A stretch of DNA of 64,000 bases from Thermoflexaceae bacterium (GCA_015075555.1 JABTUD010000001.1:1-64000), one strand, 5' to 3'. Positions 35,436 through 44,052 are shown, counted from the first letter of the stretch. Program-made: numbers and translations. The notes: generated from the sequence alone by a model not told the origin.

Positions 35436-35872
35436 ACCGTCACCCCCACGGCAGCAGCCGCCCTTCGCACCATTCGCCGTTCATTCTCGAATTTCAGGCG
35501 GCGCGCGGCCTCGCCGATAGGCATCCAGACCACGTCCTCGAACTCGGCATCGTGGTCCGCGAGGTCACCACCCACAGGTTCCATGAGCCAGTGGTGTACG
35601 CGCTTGTGGTAGCGCGCCCCCTGGGCGACGAACCAGTAGTGGATGGAGCCAAGCTTCTCGCCCACGCGGACACGAAGGCCGGTCTCTTCCTCAACTTCGC
35701 GCTGCGCTGTCTGCTCCAGGCTCTCGCCCGCGTCGGGCGTTCCCTTGGGCAGCCCCCAGGAATCTTCTGACTGGCGCCCGCAGACCACGACCTGCACCTG
35801 GCCATCGGGGCTCCGCCGCCATACGACGCCCCCGGCCGAGACGGCGGGTTTGGCGGGGGATGGCTTCGTCAT
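35432..35872 (-). CDS. Nudix hydrolase (146 aa)
   Basis: The Nudix box is complete: GTPDAGESLEQTAQREVEEETGL (about 44-66), with the REVEEETG metal ligands. The preceding WRRSPDGQVQVVVCGR and SWGLPKG, with the later HHWLMEPVGG, fit NUDIX hydrolases for (di)nucleoside phosphates such as Ap4A. It overlaps both neighbours by ATGA/GTGA. Within an operon that makes c-di-AMP and phospholipids, a nucleotide clean-up role is plausible but unproven. Confidence 0.9.
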   Translation of the reverse strand: MTKPSPAKPAVSAGGVVWRRSPDGQVQVVVCGRQSEDSWGLPKGTPDAGESLEQTAQREVEEETGLRVRVGEKLGSIHYWFVAQGARYHKRVHHWLMEPVGGDLADHDAEFEDVVWMPIGEAARRLKFENERRMVRRAAAAVGVTV

Positions 35873-36810
35873 GCTTCTCCAGATCCCGCAGCAAGCAGGC
35901 TGGCAAGTGACCTTGCCGACTCGATTGCTTCATCGAGCGCCCCCTGCAGCGACGCCGGCGCGCGCCGCTGGAACTCACGGAGGTGCTCCAGCGCGTCCTC
36001 GCCGCCGATCTCGCCCAGTCCGCTCACGGCCGCCTGGGCAACCTCGATGTCGTCATCGTCAAGCAGATGCGAGAGCGGATCGACCAGGCCCTCGCTCGCA
36101 ATGCCGTAACAGGCGCGGGCGGCATGGAAGCGGAACTCCGGGTCGTCCGAGGCAAGCTGCTCGATGACGAATTCGCTCCATTCCTCGTCGGCCGAAAGCC
36201 CCATGGCATCCACCGCTGCGAGCCGGAGTTCCCGGTCATCGCTGTAGTAGGCATCCTCGATGAGGTCCCGGACCCATGGCAAGGAGCGCGGGCCGAGGGC
36301 CTCGATAGCCATCGCCCGGACGTGGCCAGGCTGCGTGCTGCTCGAAGCAACCGACCGCAGGGCGTCGACGATTTCGTCTCCCTGGCGCCGGTCGAAGTGC
36401 TCGAATTCACGCGCCAGGACGAACCCCTTGAGCCCGCTCGCCGCGGCCGCGCGCACGTCATCCGAGGGGTCATCGCGAAGCAGCCGCGTGAGGTCCGACG
36501 CGACTACCCGGTCCTCAGACTCCCAGAGCGCGGCCACCGCGAGCGCCCGGGTCTCTGCGTCCTCATCGCCAAGCGCGATACGCGCCAGGGCCGAGAAGTC
36601 GAGCCCGGTGTTGTCGTCCGCCAATTCGGCCGCCCCGGCAAGGAGCTGCCGCCGGGAGGGGACCGGGATGCGCCCCCATACATCGCGAACAAGGCCGCAT
36701 TCCTCGGCGTCCATTCCCGAGAGCACGGTTATCGATGAGGCGTTCGGGCGATCGCCGGCCAGCAGCGTTTCGAGCAGCGCCTGGAGTTCGCGTGAGCCGC
36801 GCGATACCAC
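35869..36810 (-). CDS. HEAT-repeat protein (313 aa)
   Basis: Residues about 75-290 consist of repeated helix pairs with the HEAT pattern (for example DAETRALAVAALWE, DDVRAAAASGLKG, RELRLAAVDAMGL, IEVAQAAVSGLGEIG). These make protein-binding scaffolds. No enzyme motif is present. The GTG start 36810 lies 6 nt after a TAGACT -10 box that overlaps the last gpsA codons. It overlaps the nudix gene by ATGA. Confidence 0.8.
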   Translation of the reverse strand: MVSRGSRELQALLETLLAGDRPNASSITVLSGMDAEECGLVRDVWGRIPVPSRRQLLAGAAELADDNTGLDFSALARIALGDEDAETRALAVAALWESEDRVVASDLTRLLRDDPSDDVRAAAASGLKGFVLAREFEHFDRRQGDEIVDALRSVASSSTQPGHVRAMAIEALGPRSLPWVRDLIEDAYYSDDRELRLAAVDAMGLSADEEWSEFVIEQLASDDPEFRFHAARACYGIASEGLVDPLSHLLDDDDIEVAQAAVSGLGEIGGEDALEHLREFQRRAPASLQGALDEAIESARSLASLLAAGSGEA

Positions 36811-36814
36811 GAGC

Positions 36815-37819
36815 TCAGTCTAGCATCCGTTCGGGCCCGCTTGCCTCGGGCTTGAGCGAACGGCCCAGCAGCTGTGCGAGCGCCCCCGGGACGGTCACCC
36901 GGCCGGCAAGGGCTTCCACCACCTGTTCGGCAATCGGCAGCTCCACGCCGTGCCTGCGACCGAGGGCAAGCGCCACAGGCGCTGTGGCTACTCCCTCCAC
37001 CACCTCACCGATCTCGGCCTGCGCGGCGGCAGGGGTGAGCCCCCTGGCGACCAGATCCCCCAGCCTGCGGTTGCGGCTGAGTGGCGAGAAGCAGGTTGCC
37101 GCCAGGTCGCCCACGCCAGCCAACCCCTGGAAGGTCACCGGGTCGGCGCCGAGCGCCACGCCCAGCCGCGTCATCTCTGCAAGGCCCCGGGTGAGGATGG
37201 TCGCCACCGTGTTCGTACCGAACCCGAGCCCGGCGGCCGCACCGGCAGCGATCGCGATCACGTTCTTGAGGGCGCCCGCAATCTCCACCCCGGCAACGTC
37301 GGCAGAGCGGTAAACGCGGAACCGGCTCCCCGACAGCGCCCCCTGCCAGAGCCGGGCCAGGACCTCATCGGGACAGGCCACGACTGCAGCCGCGGGCAGG
37401 CCACGCGCGACCTCGTGCGCAAGGTTTGGCCCCGAAAGCGCCGCCACCCGGGACTGGCGCCAGCCACAGGCGACCAGCACTTCGCTCATGCGCGCCCCGG
37501 AGCCGTGCTCCAGGCCTTTGGCGGCCGAGAGTACAGGGGTTTCCCGGCCGATGGAGGCAGGCACAGCTCCCCTCAACGACTGAGCAGGGACAGCGACGAT
37601 CACGCCTTCGACCCCTGCCGGGAGATCACGTGGGAGACATGGCCGGACAGTGTCCGGCAGCACCACCTCCGGGAGACGCGCGACGCCGCGCCGCGCGGCA
37701 ACGTCGCGCTCCTCTTCGGTGTCGCGGACCACCAGGGAGACACGGTGCCCGTTCGCGGAAAGCAACCAGGCAAGGGTGGTGCCCCATGAGGTTGCGCCGA
37801 GCACTGCGAAGTGCGCCAT
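36815..37819 (-). CDS. gpsA: NAD(P)-dependent glycerol-3-phosphate dehydrogenase (334 aa)
   Basis: It makes sn-glycerol 3-phosphate from dihydroxyacetone phosphate, the substrate of PlsY encoded just upstream. The nucleotide-binding start is GATSWGTTLAWLL, a variant of GxGxxG. SGPNLAHEVARGLP, the catalytic Lys in GALKNVIAIAAGA, and SRNRRLG are conserved. ATG 37819 follows the plsY stop by 8 nt. Length is normal. Confidence 0.95.
   Translation of the reverse strand: MAHFAVLGATSWGTTLAWLLSANGHRVSLVVRDTEEERDVAARRGVARLPEVVLPDTVRPCLPRDLPAGVEGVIVAVPAQSLRGAVPASIGRETPVLSAAKGLEHGSGARMSEVLVACGWRQSRVAALSGPNLAHEVARGLPAAAVVACPDEVLARLWQGALSGSRFRVYRSADVAGVEIAGALKNVIAIAAGAAAGLGFGTNTVATILTRGLAEMTRLGVALGADPVTFQGLAGVGDLAATCFSPLSRNRRLGDLVARGLTPAAAQAEIGEVVEGVATAPVALALGRRHGVELPIAEQVVEALAGRVTVPGALAQLLGRSLKPEASGPERMLD
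36817..36822 (-). promoter_or_regulatory. -10 box for the HEAT-repeat gene, leaderless type
   Basis: TAGACT on the minus strand lies 6 nt before GTG 36810 and within the final codons of gpsA, suggesting an internal promoter in the cdaA operon. Confidence 0.4.
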
Positions 37820-37827
37820 GGCGATGG

Positions 37828-38454
37828 CTATCCCGTGGCCGGGCGGTCGCCGCCCTTGCCCATCTTCGGTTCGGTCCCGGCGAGGAGCCGCCTGATGTTG
37901 GGGATGTGCTGATACTCCACGAAGAGCGCAACGAAGATGGCGTAGAACGCGAAGGGCCAGGGCACGCTGCCCATCGCGGCCGCTATCACCACCGCGCCCG
38001 CTGCGACTGGCGTCCCCAGGATCGAGCCGAGCGACATGTAGCGCGTAACCCCGACGGGAATCACAAGGAGGAGCGGGAAGAACGCAGCGATCAAGGGCGT
38101 AAGTCCCAGGATGCCGCCGTACGAGGTGGCGACACCACGCCCGCCCCGGAACCCCGCGAAGACCGGCCACACGTGGCCGAGAATGGCCGCCGCCGCGCCC
38201 GCAGCGGCCGCACCGTCGTTCTCAAACACAAGCCGCCCCAGGAGTGCCGGCACCATCCCCTTGGCGATATCCGAAATGACCACTACGGCTGCCGCTGTCT
38301 TGCCAGCGGTCCGCAGCACATTGGTTGTCCCGGTCTTGCCGCTCCCGGATTCACGAATGTCCCGGCCCAGCCAGAGGTAGCCCACGATAAGCCCGAAAGG
38401 CACCGACCCGAGCAGGTAACCGGCGACTACGGTTGCGGCGTATTCAAGGATCAC
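37828..38454 (-). CDS. plsY: Glycerol-3-phosphate acyltransferase PlsY (208 aa)
   Basis: This membrane enzyme transfers an acyl group from acyl-phosphate to glycerol 3-phosphate. GSVPFGLIVGYL, the SGKTGTTNVLRTAGK loop and GFRGGRGVATSYGG are PlsY landmarks. Five to six helices are expected. It overlaps der by ATGA. It and gpsA form consecutive steps of phosphatidic-acid synthesis. Confidence 0.95.
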   Translation of the reverse strand: MILEYAATVVAGYLLGSVPFGLIVGYLWLGRDIRESGSGKTGTTNVLRTAGKTAAAVVVISDIAKGMVPALLGRLVFENDGAAAAGAAAAILGHVWPVFAGFRGGRGVATSYGGILGLTPLIAAFFPLLLVIPVGVTRYMSLGSILGTPVAAGAVVIAAAMGSVPWPFAFYAIFVALFVEYQHIPNIRRLLAGTEPKMGKGGDRPATG

Positions 38455-39797
38455 GGCTGCGCATCATCACCGGATCGCGCCTTGAGCACCAGCTTCACGG
38501 GTGTGCCCTCGAAGTCGTACGCCTCGCGGATTGCCCTTTCCAGGTAGCGGCGGTAGCTGAAGTGCACGATCTTCGGGTCGTTCACGAAGAGCACAAAGAC
38601 CGGCGGCTCAATCGAAGCCTGGGTGGCGTAGAGGAGCTTCAGGCGCTTGCTGTGAACGACCGGGGGAGTGTGCGCCTGGAGCGCCTTCTTGAGCACGCTG
38701 TTCAGCTCGCCCGTAGGCACGCGACGCCGGCGCGCTTCGCGAACCTCGACTGCCAGCTTCAGGAGGTCTTCCAGCCCATCGCCCTTCAGGGCGGAGATGA
38801 ACTGGACGAGCGCCCACGGGGCAAAGCGAATGCGGCCGCGCATCTGGCGGTCTGCCCATTCGCGCCGCTCTACCGGGTCGGCCCAGAGGTCGATCTTGTT
38901 CACCGCCACGATCAGGCCCCGGTAGGCGTCGAGTGCAATCCCGGCAATGTGCGTGTCCTGGGCGGTTACCCCCTCGGCGCCGTCCACGACCAGGACCGCC
39001 ACGTCGCAGCGCTCAACTGCGGACCGCATGCGCATGACCGAGTGGCGCTCGACACCAAGGCCCAGCTTGCCCGGGCGGCGCACGCCTGCCGTGTCGATGA
39101 GGGTGAAGGCGCCCTGGGGCGTATCGATCTCGGTGTCGATCGCGTCCCTGGTGGTCCCGGCCACATCGCTCACGATGACGCGGTTCTCCCCCGCGAGGGC
39201 GTTGAACAGCATCGACTTGCCGACGTTGGGGCGCCCGATGATCGCAATCCTCACGCGGTCCTCTTCGACCAGCGCCGGGGCCTCGGGGATACGGGCCACC
39301 ACTTCGTCCAGCATCAGGCCAACATTGAGGTCGTGGAGAGCGCTCACGGGGAGCGCCTCGCCGAGGCCGAGCGTTGCCGCTTCGGCAATCCCGGCTCCTT
39401 CGCGCCGCTCGTTATCGGCCTTGGTGGCTACAAGCAGCGTGGGGCGACCGGCCCGGCGCACCACATCGGCAATGTCGAAGTCGCTCGCCGTCAGCCCATC
39501 GCGTGCATCGACGCAGAAGATGATTAGTGCCGCCCCGCGGATGGCTGTCTCGATCTGGCCGACAATGAGCGGCGCGTAGACGTTCTCCAGGCTGGTTTCG
39601 TAGCCGCCGGTGTCGATGAGCCGGAAGCGCCGGCCGAGCCACTCGACATCGGCCTCAACCCGGTCTCGCGTGGTACCCGGTTCGTCTTCCACGATCGCGC
39701 GGCGCTCGCCAACCACGCGATTGAAGAGCGAGGACTTACCCACGTTTGGGCGCCCCACGATCACCACCCGGGGCAGTACCGCGGTGGGGGCCGTCAC
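38451..39797 (-). CDS. der: Ribosome-assembly GTPase Der (EngA, 448 aa)
   Basis: Der has two tandem G domains and a C-terminal KH-like domain and acts in 50S assembly. The first P-loop GRPNVGKSSLFN (about 15-26) and second GRPNVGKSMLFN (about 187-198) are clear, each with a DTxG/DTAG box. The KH region is at about 360-440. GTG 39797 overlaps the ybbR stop by GTGA. Length is usual. Confidence 0.96.
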   Translation of the reverse strand: MTAPTAVLPRVVIVGRPNVGKSSLFNRVVGERRAIVEDEPGTTRDRVEADVEWLGRRFRLIDTGGYETSLENVYAPLIVGQIETAIRGAALIIFCVDARDGLTASDFDIADVVRRAGRPTLLVATKADNERREGAGIAEAATLGLGEALPVSALHDLNVGLMLDEVVARIPEAPALVEEDRVRIAIIGRPNVGKSMLFNALAGENRVIVSDVAGTTRDAIDTEIDTPQGAFTLIDTAGVRRPGKLGLGVERHSVMRMRSAVERCDVAVLVVDGAEGVTAQDTHIAGIALDAYRGLIVAVNKIDLWADPVERREWADRQMRGRIRFAPWALVQFISALKGDGLEDLLKLAVEVREARRRRVPTGELNSVLKKALQAHTPPVVHSKRLKLLYATQASIEPPVFVLFVNDPKIVHFSYRRYLERAIREAYDFEGTPVKLVLKARSGDDAQP

Positions 39798-41101
39798 GGT
39801 GTCACCGGTGCGAGCGTCACCGGGATGGTTGTGTCGCCGCCTTCCACCCGGAGCCCCTGCGGCACGGTGACGGTCACGGGGAAGGTCCCCGTCCCTGCCA
39901 CGGCGCCCGCAAGCGAGACGCTGGCCCTGATGTCGTTCGCCTTCAGGGTCGCCAGTTGCGTAAACGGACCCGCCACCCGCACCTGCACGGAGAGCGTTGA
40001 CCCGGGAGCAACCGTGAGCCCGGCCGGCAAACCCTCCACGGTGGGCGCCACCACGAAGAGCATCGCAGGGCATGGCCCACCTGCCTGTCCTCCGCACTCG
40101 AACGCTTCCACCTTCACCTTGATCGTCACGGACTGGCGGTCGAGCGATACGTTGGGCGGGTGTTCCAGGTTCCTCGCTGCGGTGACCTCGGTTCGCGCTC
40201 CGGCGATTGTCAGGGCCTCGGTTGTCATGTATCCGGGGAGGCTATCGATCACGGCCTTTAGCCCCGTGACGGTCACTGTCTGAGGGTCCCACGTGACCGC
40301 CGAGACGCGGAATCCGGTGGCGGGGGCGCCCGTCACCACGGGCAGCACGGGGAGCGTTCGCTGGGTGAACACCTGGGCGATCTTGAACGTCGCCTTCGCC
40401 CGGGTGGCCGACAGCTCGACGGTCTGCTCGTTCCCGGTGGCGGCGCGCGCCACGAGCCCGCCCTCGTGTTCGAATGTCTCGCTTCGGACGCCGGAGAGAT
40501 TCACGTCAAGCTGCACCGACTGGACGCTATCCACCAGCTCAGGCCGGCCACTGATGGTTACGAAAGCGGGTTCGACCACCGGTGCCTCAGCGAGCCGGTA
40601 ACCGGCGGGCAGCTCACCCGTCTGGTGGATTTCGACGGGCACCTCCTTGGTCGCGGCCGTGATCATGCGCACCTCAACGGTTGCAGGCTCCACCCAGAGC
40701 ACCTTCACTCCTTCGCGCCGTGACTCAACACGTACCGCCCGGGATTCCGGCTGGGCTGAGGTGAGCCCCTTCGCATCGACGGTGGCCCGGAAGTCGCCGG
40801 GCCTGAGGTTGGGGAGGTCAGCCTCGCGCGCTTCGACGCGCACCCTGACCTCGGGGAGGTCGTCCACAATCAGTCCCTCCGCGCGGTTAACGACCTCGAT
40901 CACAATCCCGGCCCCGCTAACGGGTGCGGTGCCTTCCTTGCGCGGGTTCTCGATATCCTCGACCACGAACCAGATGGCAAAGGCAGCGAGGAGGCTCACG
41001 CCCGCGAGAATGCGGTTGCGGGCGAAGGTACCCCCGGTCGCCCGCAACACCTGCCAGGCGAGTCCCGGGAGGGCAAGAGCAGAGCGCACCATGCGCCTCA
41101 T
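39794..41101 (-). CDS. YbbR-domain protein, membrane-anchored regulator of CdaA (435 aa)
   Basis: One helix near residues 28-48 (LAGVSLLAAFAIWFVVED) anchors a chain of four YbbR-type beta domains, each with a VxVxxRxxDLP or VTISGRPELV style core. In firmicutes the cdaA partner CdaR has this architecture and modulates c-di-AMP synthesis. It starts at ATG 41101 with an ATGA overlap to cdaA, matching the usual cdaA-cdaR pairing. Confidence 0.88.
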   Translation of the reverse strand: MRRMVRSALALPGLAWQVLRATGGTFARNRILAGVSLLAAFAIWFVVEDIENPRKEGTAPVSGAGIVIEVVNRAEGLIVDDLPEVRVRVEAREADLPNLRPGDFRATVDAKGLTSAQPESRAVRVESRREGVKVLWVEPATVEVRMITAATKEVPVEIHQTGELPAGYRLAEAPVVEPAFVTISGRPELVDSVQSVQLDVNLSGVRSETFEHEGGLVARAATGNEQTVELSATRAKATFKIAQVFTQRTLPVLPVVTGAPATGFRVSAVTWDPQTVTVTGLKAVIDSLPGYMTTEALTIAGARTEVTAARNLEHPPNVSLDRQSVTIKVKVEAFECGGQAGGPCPAMLFVVAPTVEGLPAGLTVAPGSTLSVQVRVAGPFTQLATLKANDIRASVSLAGAVAGTGTFPVTVTVPQGLRVEGGDTTIPVTLAPVTP

Positions 41102-41922
41102 GCGGGAACCTCCTCCTGGCCGTTGCGGGCGGCCCTGGCGGCGGCCGAGGTCTCGAGCAACCATTCGAGGACGGCGCGGAGGCGGCGTTCGTTGGCCACG
41201 TGTGTCAGGCGGCCGGCGAGTCCGACGCTGATCACGCCGGTCTCTTCGGAGACCACGATTGAGAGCGCATCGGTCTGCTCAGTGATTCCGATCGCGGCGC
41301 GGTGCCTCGTGCCAAGCCCGCGCCCATCCCGGGGCAACTCGCTCGCCAGGGGGAGCACGCAACCCGCGGCCACCACGCGGTCACCGCGGAGCACCGTCGC
41401 CATGTCATGGAGGGGCGAGTTCGGGAAGAAGATCCCGGCAAGCAATTCGGGCGAGACGCGAGCGTCGACGGGAACCCCCGTCTCAATCACATCCTGCAGG
41501 CCGGTCTCGCGCTCAATCACGAAAAGGCCACCGTGGCGGTCGCGTGCCATCTGGGAAGTTGCGCGCACAAGTGAGTCGATCACTTCCGTGTGGCGTGGCC
41601 CCTTGAGCCATCCCTGGAGGCCGGTACGGCCAATGCGGTCGAGACCCCGCCGCAGCTCGGGCTGGAAGATGATGGCCGCGCCAATGACCAGCGCCGGGAA
41701 CGAATTCCGCACCAGGAAGTTCACCACGGTCAGGTCGAACATCCGCCCGAGGAGAACGGCAACGAGCAGGAGGAGTAGCGCCCCGCGTAGCTGCGTCATC
41801 GCCCGCGTCCCGCTCAGCAGACGGACTGTCCAGAAGATGACGAAGGCGATGAGAAGAACGTCGATGGCGCTGGAGCCATCGAACTGTTCGACTATTTCGC
41901 GGGCGTGGCTGAAATCGGGCAT
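41098..41922 (-). CDS. cdaA: Diadenylate cyclase CdaA with altered DGA motif (274 aa)
   Basis: It makes c-di-AMP from two ATP. Three N-terminal helices (about 20-85) precede the DisA_N domain. The RHR motif is intact at 206-208 (GTRHRAAIG). The DGA motif, which binds metal and ribose, reads DMA at 173-175 (LHDMATVL), so Gly is replaced by Met; the key Asp remains. ATG 41922 gives the standard length; a TTG at 41961 is an alternative. It leads the operon cdaA-ybbR-der-plsY-gpsA. Confidence 0.9.
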   Translation of the reverse strand: MPDFSHAREIVEQFDGSSAIDVLLIAFVIFWTVRLLSGTRAMTQLRGALLLLLVAVLLGRMFDLTVVNFLVRNSFPALVIGAAIIFQPELRRGLDRIGRTGLQGWLKGPRHTEVIDSLVRATSQMARDRHGGLFVIERETGLQDVIETGVPVDARVSPELLAGIFFPNSPLHDMATVLRGDRVVAAGCVLPLASELPRDGRGLGTRHRAAIGITEQTDALSIVVSEETGVISVGLAGRLTHVANERRLRAVLEWLLETSAAARAARNGQEEVPA

Positions 41923-42003
41923 TTCGTCTGCGCAGCGCCAGGTGAAGGGCGCGCCGCTCAATGATACCGCGATTCGCCCGTCAACCGGCCTCCTGCCGGT
42001 GCG

Positions 42004-42939
42004 TTAGCCCTGGACCTCGTGAGCGGCGCCGAGCAGGAAGGCCACCACCGCTGCCTGGGCCCAGGTACGGTTCTCCGCCTGGTCGAAGATGATCGACTGC
42101 TCGCTCTCCATTACCTCGTCCGTGATCTCCTCGCCGCGATGCGCCGGCAGGTCGTGCATGACCAGCGCTCCCGGGGCGGCCAGGGCAACCAGGCCGGCAT
42201 TGAGCTGGTAGCCGGCAAAGGCGATCCGGCGCCGCTCCGCTTCCCGTTCCTGGCCCATAGAGGTCCAGACATCGGTGTAGAGCGCATCTGCTCCACGCAC
42301 CGCTTCCGAAGGATCGTGAACCATCGTGAGGCTGCCACCGGAGGCCGCGGCCCGTGCGCTTGCCTCGGCAAGAATGGGCTCGGGGGGCATGTAACCGCGC
42401 GGTGCGGCCATGCGAACGTCCATACCCAGGGAAGCGGCGGTTACGAGAAGGCTCGATGCGACGTTGTTGCCATCGCCGATGAAGGCCAGTGACACACCCT
42501 TCAGGTGACCCTTCTTCTCGCGGACGGTGAGCAGGTCGGCCAGCGCCTGGCAGGGGTGCTCTTCGTTGGTGAGGGCGTTGATCACCGGGATAGCCGAGTA
42601 CTGGGCGTATTCCTCGACGATCTCCTGTCCCCAGGTGCGTACCGCCACGATGTCGACGTAGCGGCTGAGCACGCGGGAAACGTCCTTGATTGCCTCGCGC
42701 TCACCGAGGCCGACCTCCTGCGGGGCGAGGTAGATGGTTTCTCCGCCGAGGTGGCGCATGGCCACCTGGAAGCTCACGCGCGTCCGCAGGGATGGCTTTT
42801 CGAAGAGCAGCGCCAGCTGGCGCCCTTCAAGCACGCGCTGGGGCCGTCGCTTAAGGGCAGCGGCGAGGTCTAGAAGAAACGAAATCTCCTCTCCGGACAG
42901 GTCACCCGCGGAGAGGAGGTGGCGAACCGTGGCACCCAT
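42004..42939 (-). CDS. argF: Ornithine carbamoyltransferase (311 aa)
   Basis: It makes citrulline from ornithine and carbamoyl phosphate. The carbamoyl-phosphate site EKPSLRTRVSF (47-57) and HPCQALAD (128-135) are present. The ornithine-binding loop, usually HCLP, reads HDLP at 262-265, with Asp in place of the Cys that contacts ornithine. Other carbamoyltransferases vary here, so argF is favoured but a related specificity is possible. It starts 7 nt after a TATACT -10 box. Confidence 0.88.
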   Translation of the reverse strand: MGATVRHLLSAGDLSGEEISFLLDLAAALKRRPQRVLEGRQLALLFEKPSLRTRVSFQVAMRHLGGETIYLAPQEVGLGEREAIKDVSRVLSRYVDIVAVRTWGQEIVEEYAQYSAIPVINALTNEEHPCQALADLLTVREKKGHLKGVSLAFIGDGNNVASSLLVTAASLGMDVRMAAPRGYMPPEPILAEASARAAASGGSLTMVHDPSEAVRGADALYTDVWTSMGQEREAERRRIAFAGYQLNAGLVALAAPGALVMHDLPAHRGEEITDEVMESEQSIIFDQAENRTWAQAAVVAFLLGAAHEVQG

Positions 42940-42946
42940 GAACGGG

Positions 42947-42952
42947 AGTATA
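42947..42952 (-). promoter_or_regulatory. -10 box for argF, leaderless type
   Basis: TATACT on the minus strand lies exactly 7 nt before ATG 42939. A good -35 was not found. Confidence 0.55.
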
Positions 42953-43047
42953 TGGAGATGCGCCGCAACAGTCGCCCGGGGGATTAATCCTCGGCCACAA
43001 CCTGCCGTTATATCCAGTAGCAGAGCTTTTCGAAGGACGGTGAGTGC

Positions 43048-43215
43048 ATGACCCCGGCCTGGAAAGTCAAGTTCATCCAGGGGAAGATGTTCCAGCGGAT
43101 GGAGTGTGACCGCTGCCGCGCGCGCTTCAACTTTGCCGAAACGCCCCGGGTGACGCGAATCGCGCGCTGCCCGGCATGTGGAAGCCTGGGCGCCCATCCC
43201 CTGGCAGCGGCCTGA
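43048..43215 (+). CDS. Small zinc-ribbon protein (55 aa)
   Basis: ATG 43048 opens 55 codons ending at TGA 43213-43215, with an AAGGACGGTGAG ribosome-binding region. Two CxxC pairs, Cys20/Cys23 and Cys41/Cys44, are spaced as in a zinc ribbon. Basic residues dominate, suggesting nucleic acid or protein binding. It lies divergent from argF and just before tRNA-Trp. No specific family is recognised. Confidence 0.6.
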   Translation: MTPAWKVKFIQGKMFQRMECDRCRARFNFAETPRVTRIARCPACGSLGAHPLAAA

Positions 43216-43249
43216 ACGAAGGTGCGATTCCCTCTTACCCGGGATTTGG

Positions 43250-43255
43250 TACGAT
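43250..43255 (+). promoter_or_regulatory. Possible -10 box for tRNA-Trp
   Basis: TACGAT ends 11 nt before the tRNA. No convincing -35 is seen at 16-18 nt. Confidence 0.3.
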
Positions 43256-43266
43256 CAGGGCTACAC

Positions 43267-43342
43267 AGGGGTGTAGCTCAGTTGGCAGAGCATCGGCCTC
43301 CAAATCCGAGTGTCGCGGGTTCGAATCCTGCCACCCCTGCCA
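43267..43342 (+). tRNA. tRNA-Trp (anticodon CCA)
   Basis: A 7-bp acceptor stem (AGGGGTG with CACCCCT), a D arm with GCTCAGTTGGCAGAGC, anticodon loop CTCCAAA and a TTCGAAT T arm fold normally. CCA is encoded at 43340-43342. Confidence 0.95.
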
Positions 43343-43345
43343 GCA

Positions 43346-43363
43346 ACCCTGCATGAGCAGGGT
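43346..43363 (+). terminator. Hairpin after tRNA-Trp
   Basis: ACCCTGC-ATGA-GCAGGGT is a 7-bp stem with a 4-nt loop, 3 nt after the CCA. No T-run follows; it may end or process the tRNA transcript. Confidence 0.4.
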
Positions 43364-43391
43364 GTAGCCACGGGCCGAACTCTCAGGCGGC

Positions 43392-43421
43392 TTGCCGTCC
43401 GGGCCGATGGCTGCATAGCAT
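43392..43421 (+). promoter_or_regulatory. Promoter of tRNA-Leu
   Basis: TTGCCG (43392-43397) and TAGCAT (43416-43421) are 18 nt apart, and the tRNA begins 10 nt later. Confidence 0.45.
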
Positions 43422-43431
43422 TGGTAACCGT

Positions 43432-43516
43432 GCCCAGGTGGTGGAATGGCAGACACGCTGTCTTGAGGGGGCAGTGCCTTTTGGGCGTGTGAGTTCAAAT
43501 CTCACCCTGGGCACCA
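43432..43516 (+). tRNA. tRNA-Leu (anticodon GAG)
   Basis: Acceptor stem GCCCAGG with CCTGGGC, a long variable arm as expected for class II tRNAs, and anticodon loop TTGAGGG give anticodon GAG. CCA is encoded at 43514-43516. Confidence 0.95.
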
Positions 43517-43528
43517 CTTCGCAGATTC

Positions 43529-43602
43529 GGCGCCGTGGCCAAGTGGCAAGGCAGAGCTCTGCAAAAGCTTCACCGCCGGTTCGAATCCGGCCGGCGCCTC
43601 CA
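43529..43602 (+). tRNA. tRNA-Cys (anticodon GCA)
   Basis: Acceptor stem GGCGCCG with CGGCGCC, anticodon loop CTGCAAA and T loop TTCGAAT are present. CCA is encoded at 43600-43602. It follows tRNA-Leu by 12 nt, so the two are probably co-transcribed. Confidence 0.95.
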
Positions 43603-43704
43603 AACAGCCTCTTCCCGGTCGGCCACATTCTGCAACCGGCCTATTGGAAGGCCCGCCGTGCCGCCAGCCCGGAAGGCGAGCAGTCCATCCGCCTCAGCGC
43701 GTGT

Positions 43705-44052
43705 TCACAGGCGGTCCAGGCGGGCCCCCCCGATGTCCAGCGCGACGGCGAGCGCCCGGTTCACGTCTTTCATCTTCTCCCCCGAGAGCGACCCCACGTA
43801 GCCGGTGAGCTTCGAGCGCGATACACCCGTGACGTCGTCGCATCGCAGCCAACTCGGGTGCTTGAGGCCCTCGTGCTCTCCTAATGGGACTTCGGTGGCG
43901 ACCCTTGCCGGTGCCGGGTAGGCGGGTATGCAAGCCACAGCCGGGTAGCGGGACTCCAGGAGATCGCGCCGGGCTACCACCAGGAATATCCGGTTCCGGC
44001 GAGGATCTCCGGCCCTGGCATTGGACACGCGGTAAAGCTCGCCGCGCCTCAC
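43705..44052 (-). CDS. MazF/PemK-type mRNA interferase toxin (115 aa)
   Basis: The N-terminal RRGELYRVSNA and the RNRIFLVVARRDLL strand match the PemK/MazF SH3-like barrel, followed by VACIPAYP and a helical C-terminus ending VNRALAVALDIG. Such toxins cut RNA at short motifs. The open frame appears whole. GTG 44052 overlaps the antitoxin's stop as GTGA. The upstream antitoxin is interrupted, so toxin activity may be reduced, uncontrolled or held by another antitoxin. Confidence 0.85.
   Translation of the reverse strand: MRRGELYRVSNARAGDPRRNRIFLVVARRDLLESRYPAVACIPAYPAPARVATEVPLGEHEGLKHPSWLRCDDVTGVSRSKLTGYVGSLSGEKMKDVNRALAVALDIGGARLDRL

Noticed and set aside
41950-41985. TTGACG and TATCAT upstream of cdaA as a promoter
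   Set aside because: The spacer is only 12 nt, too short for a sigma-70-type promoter.
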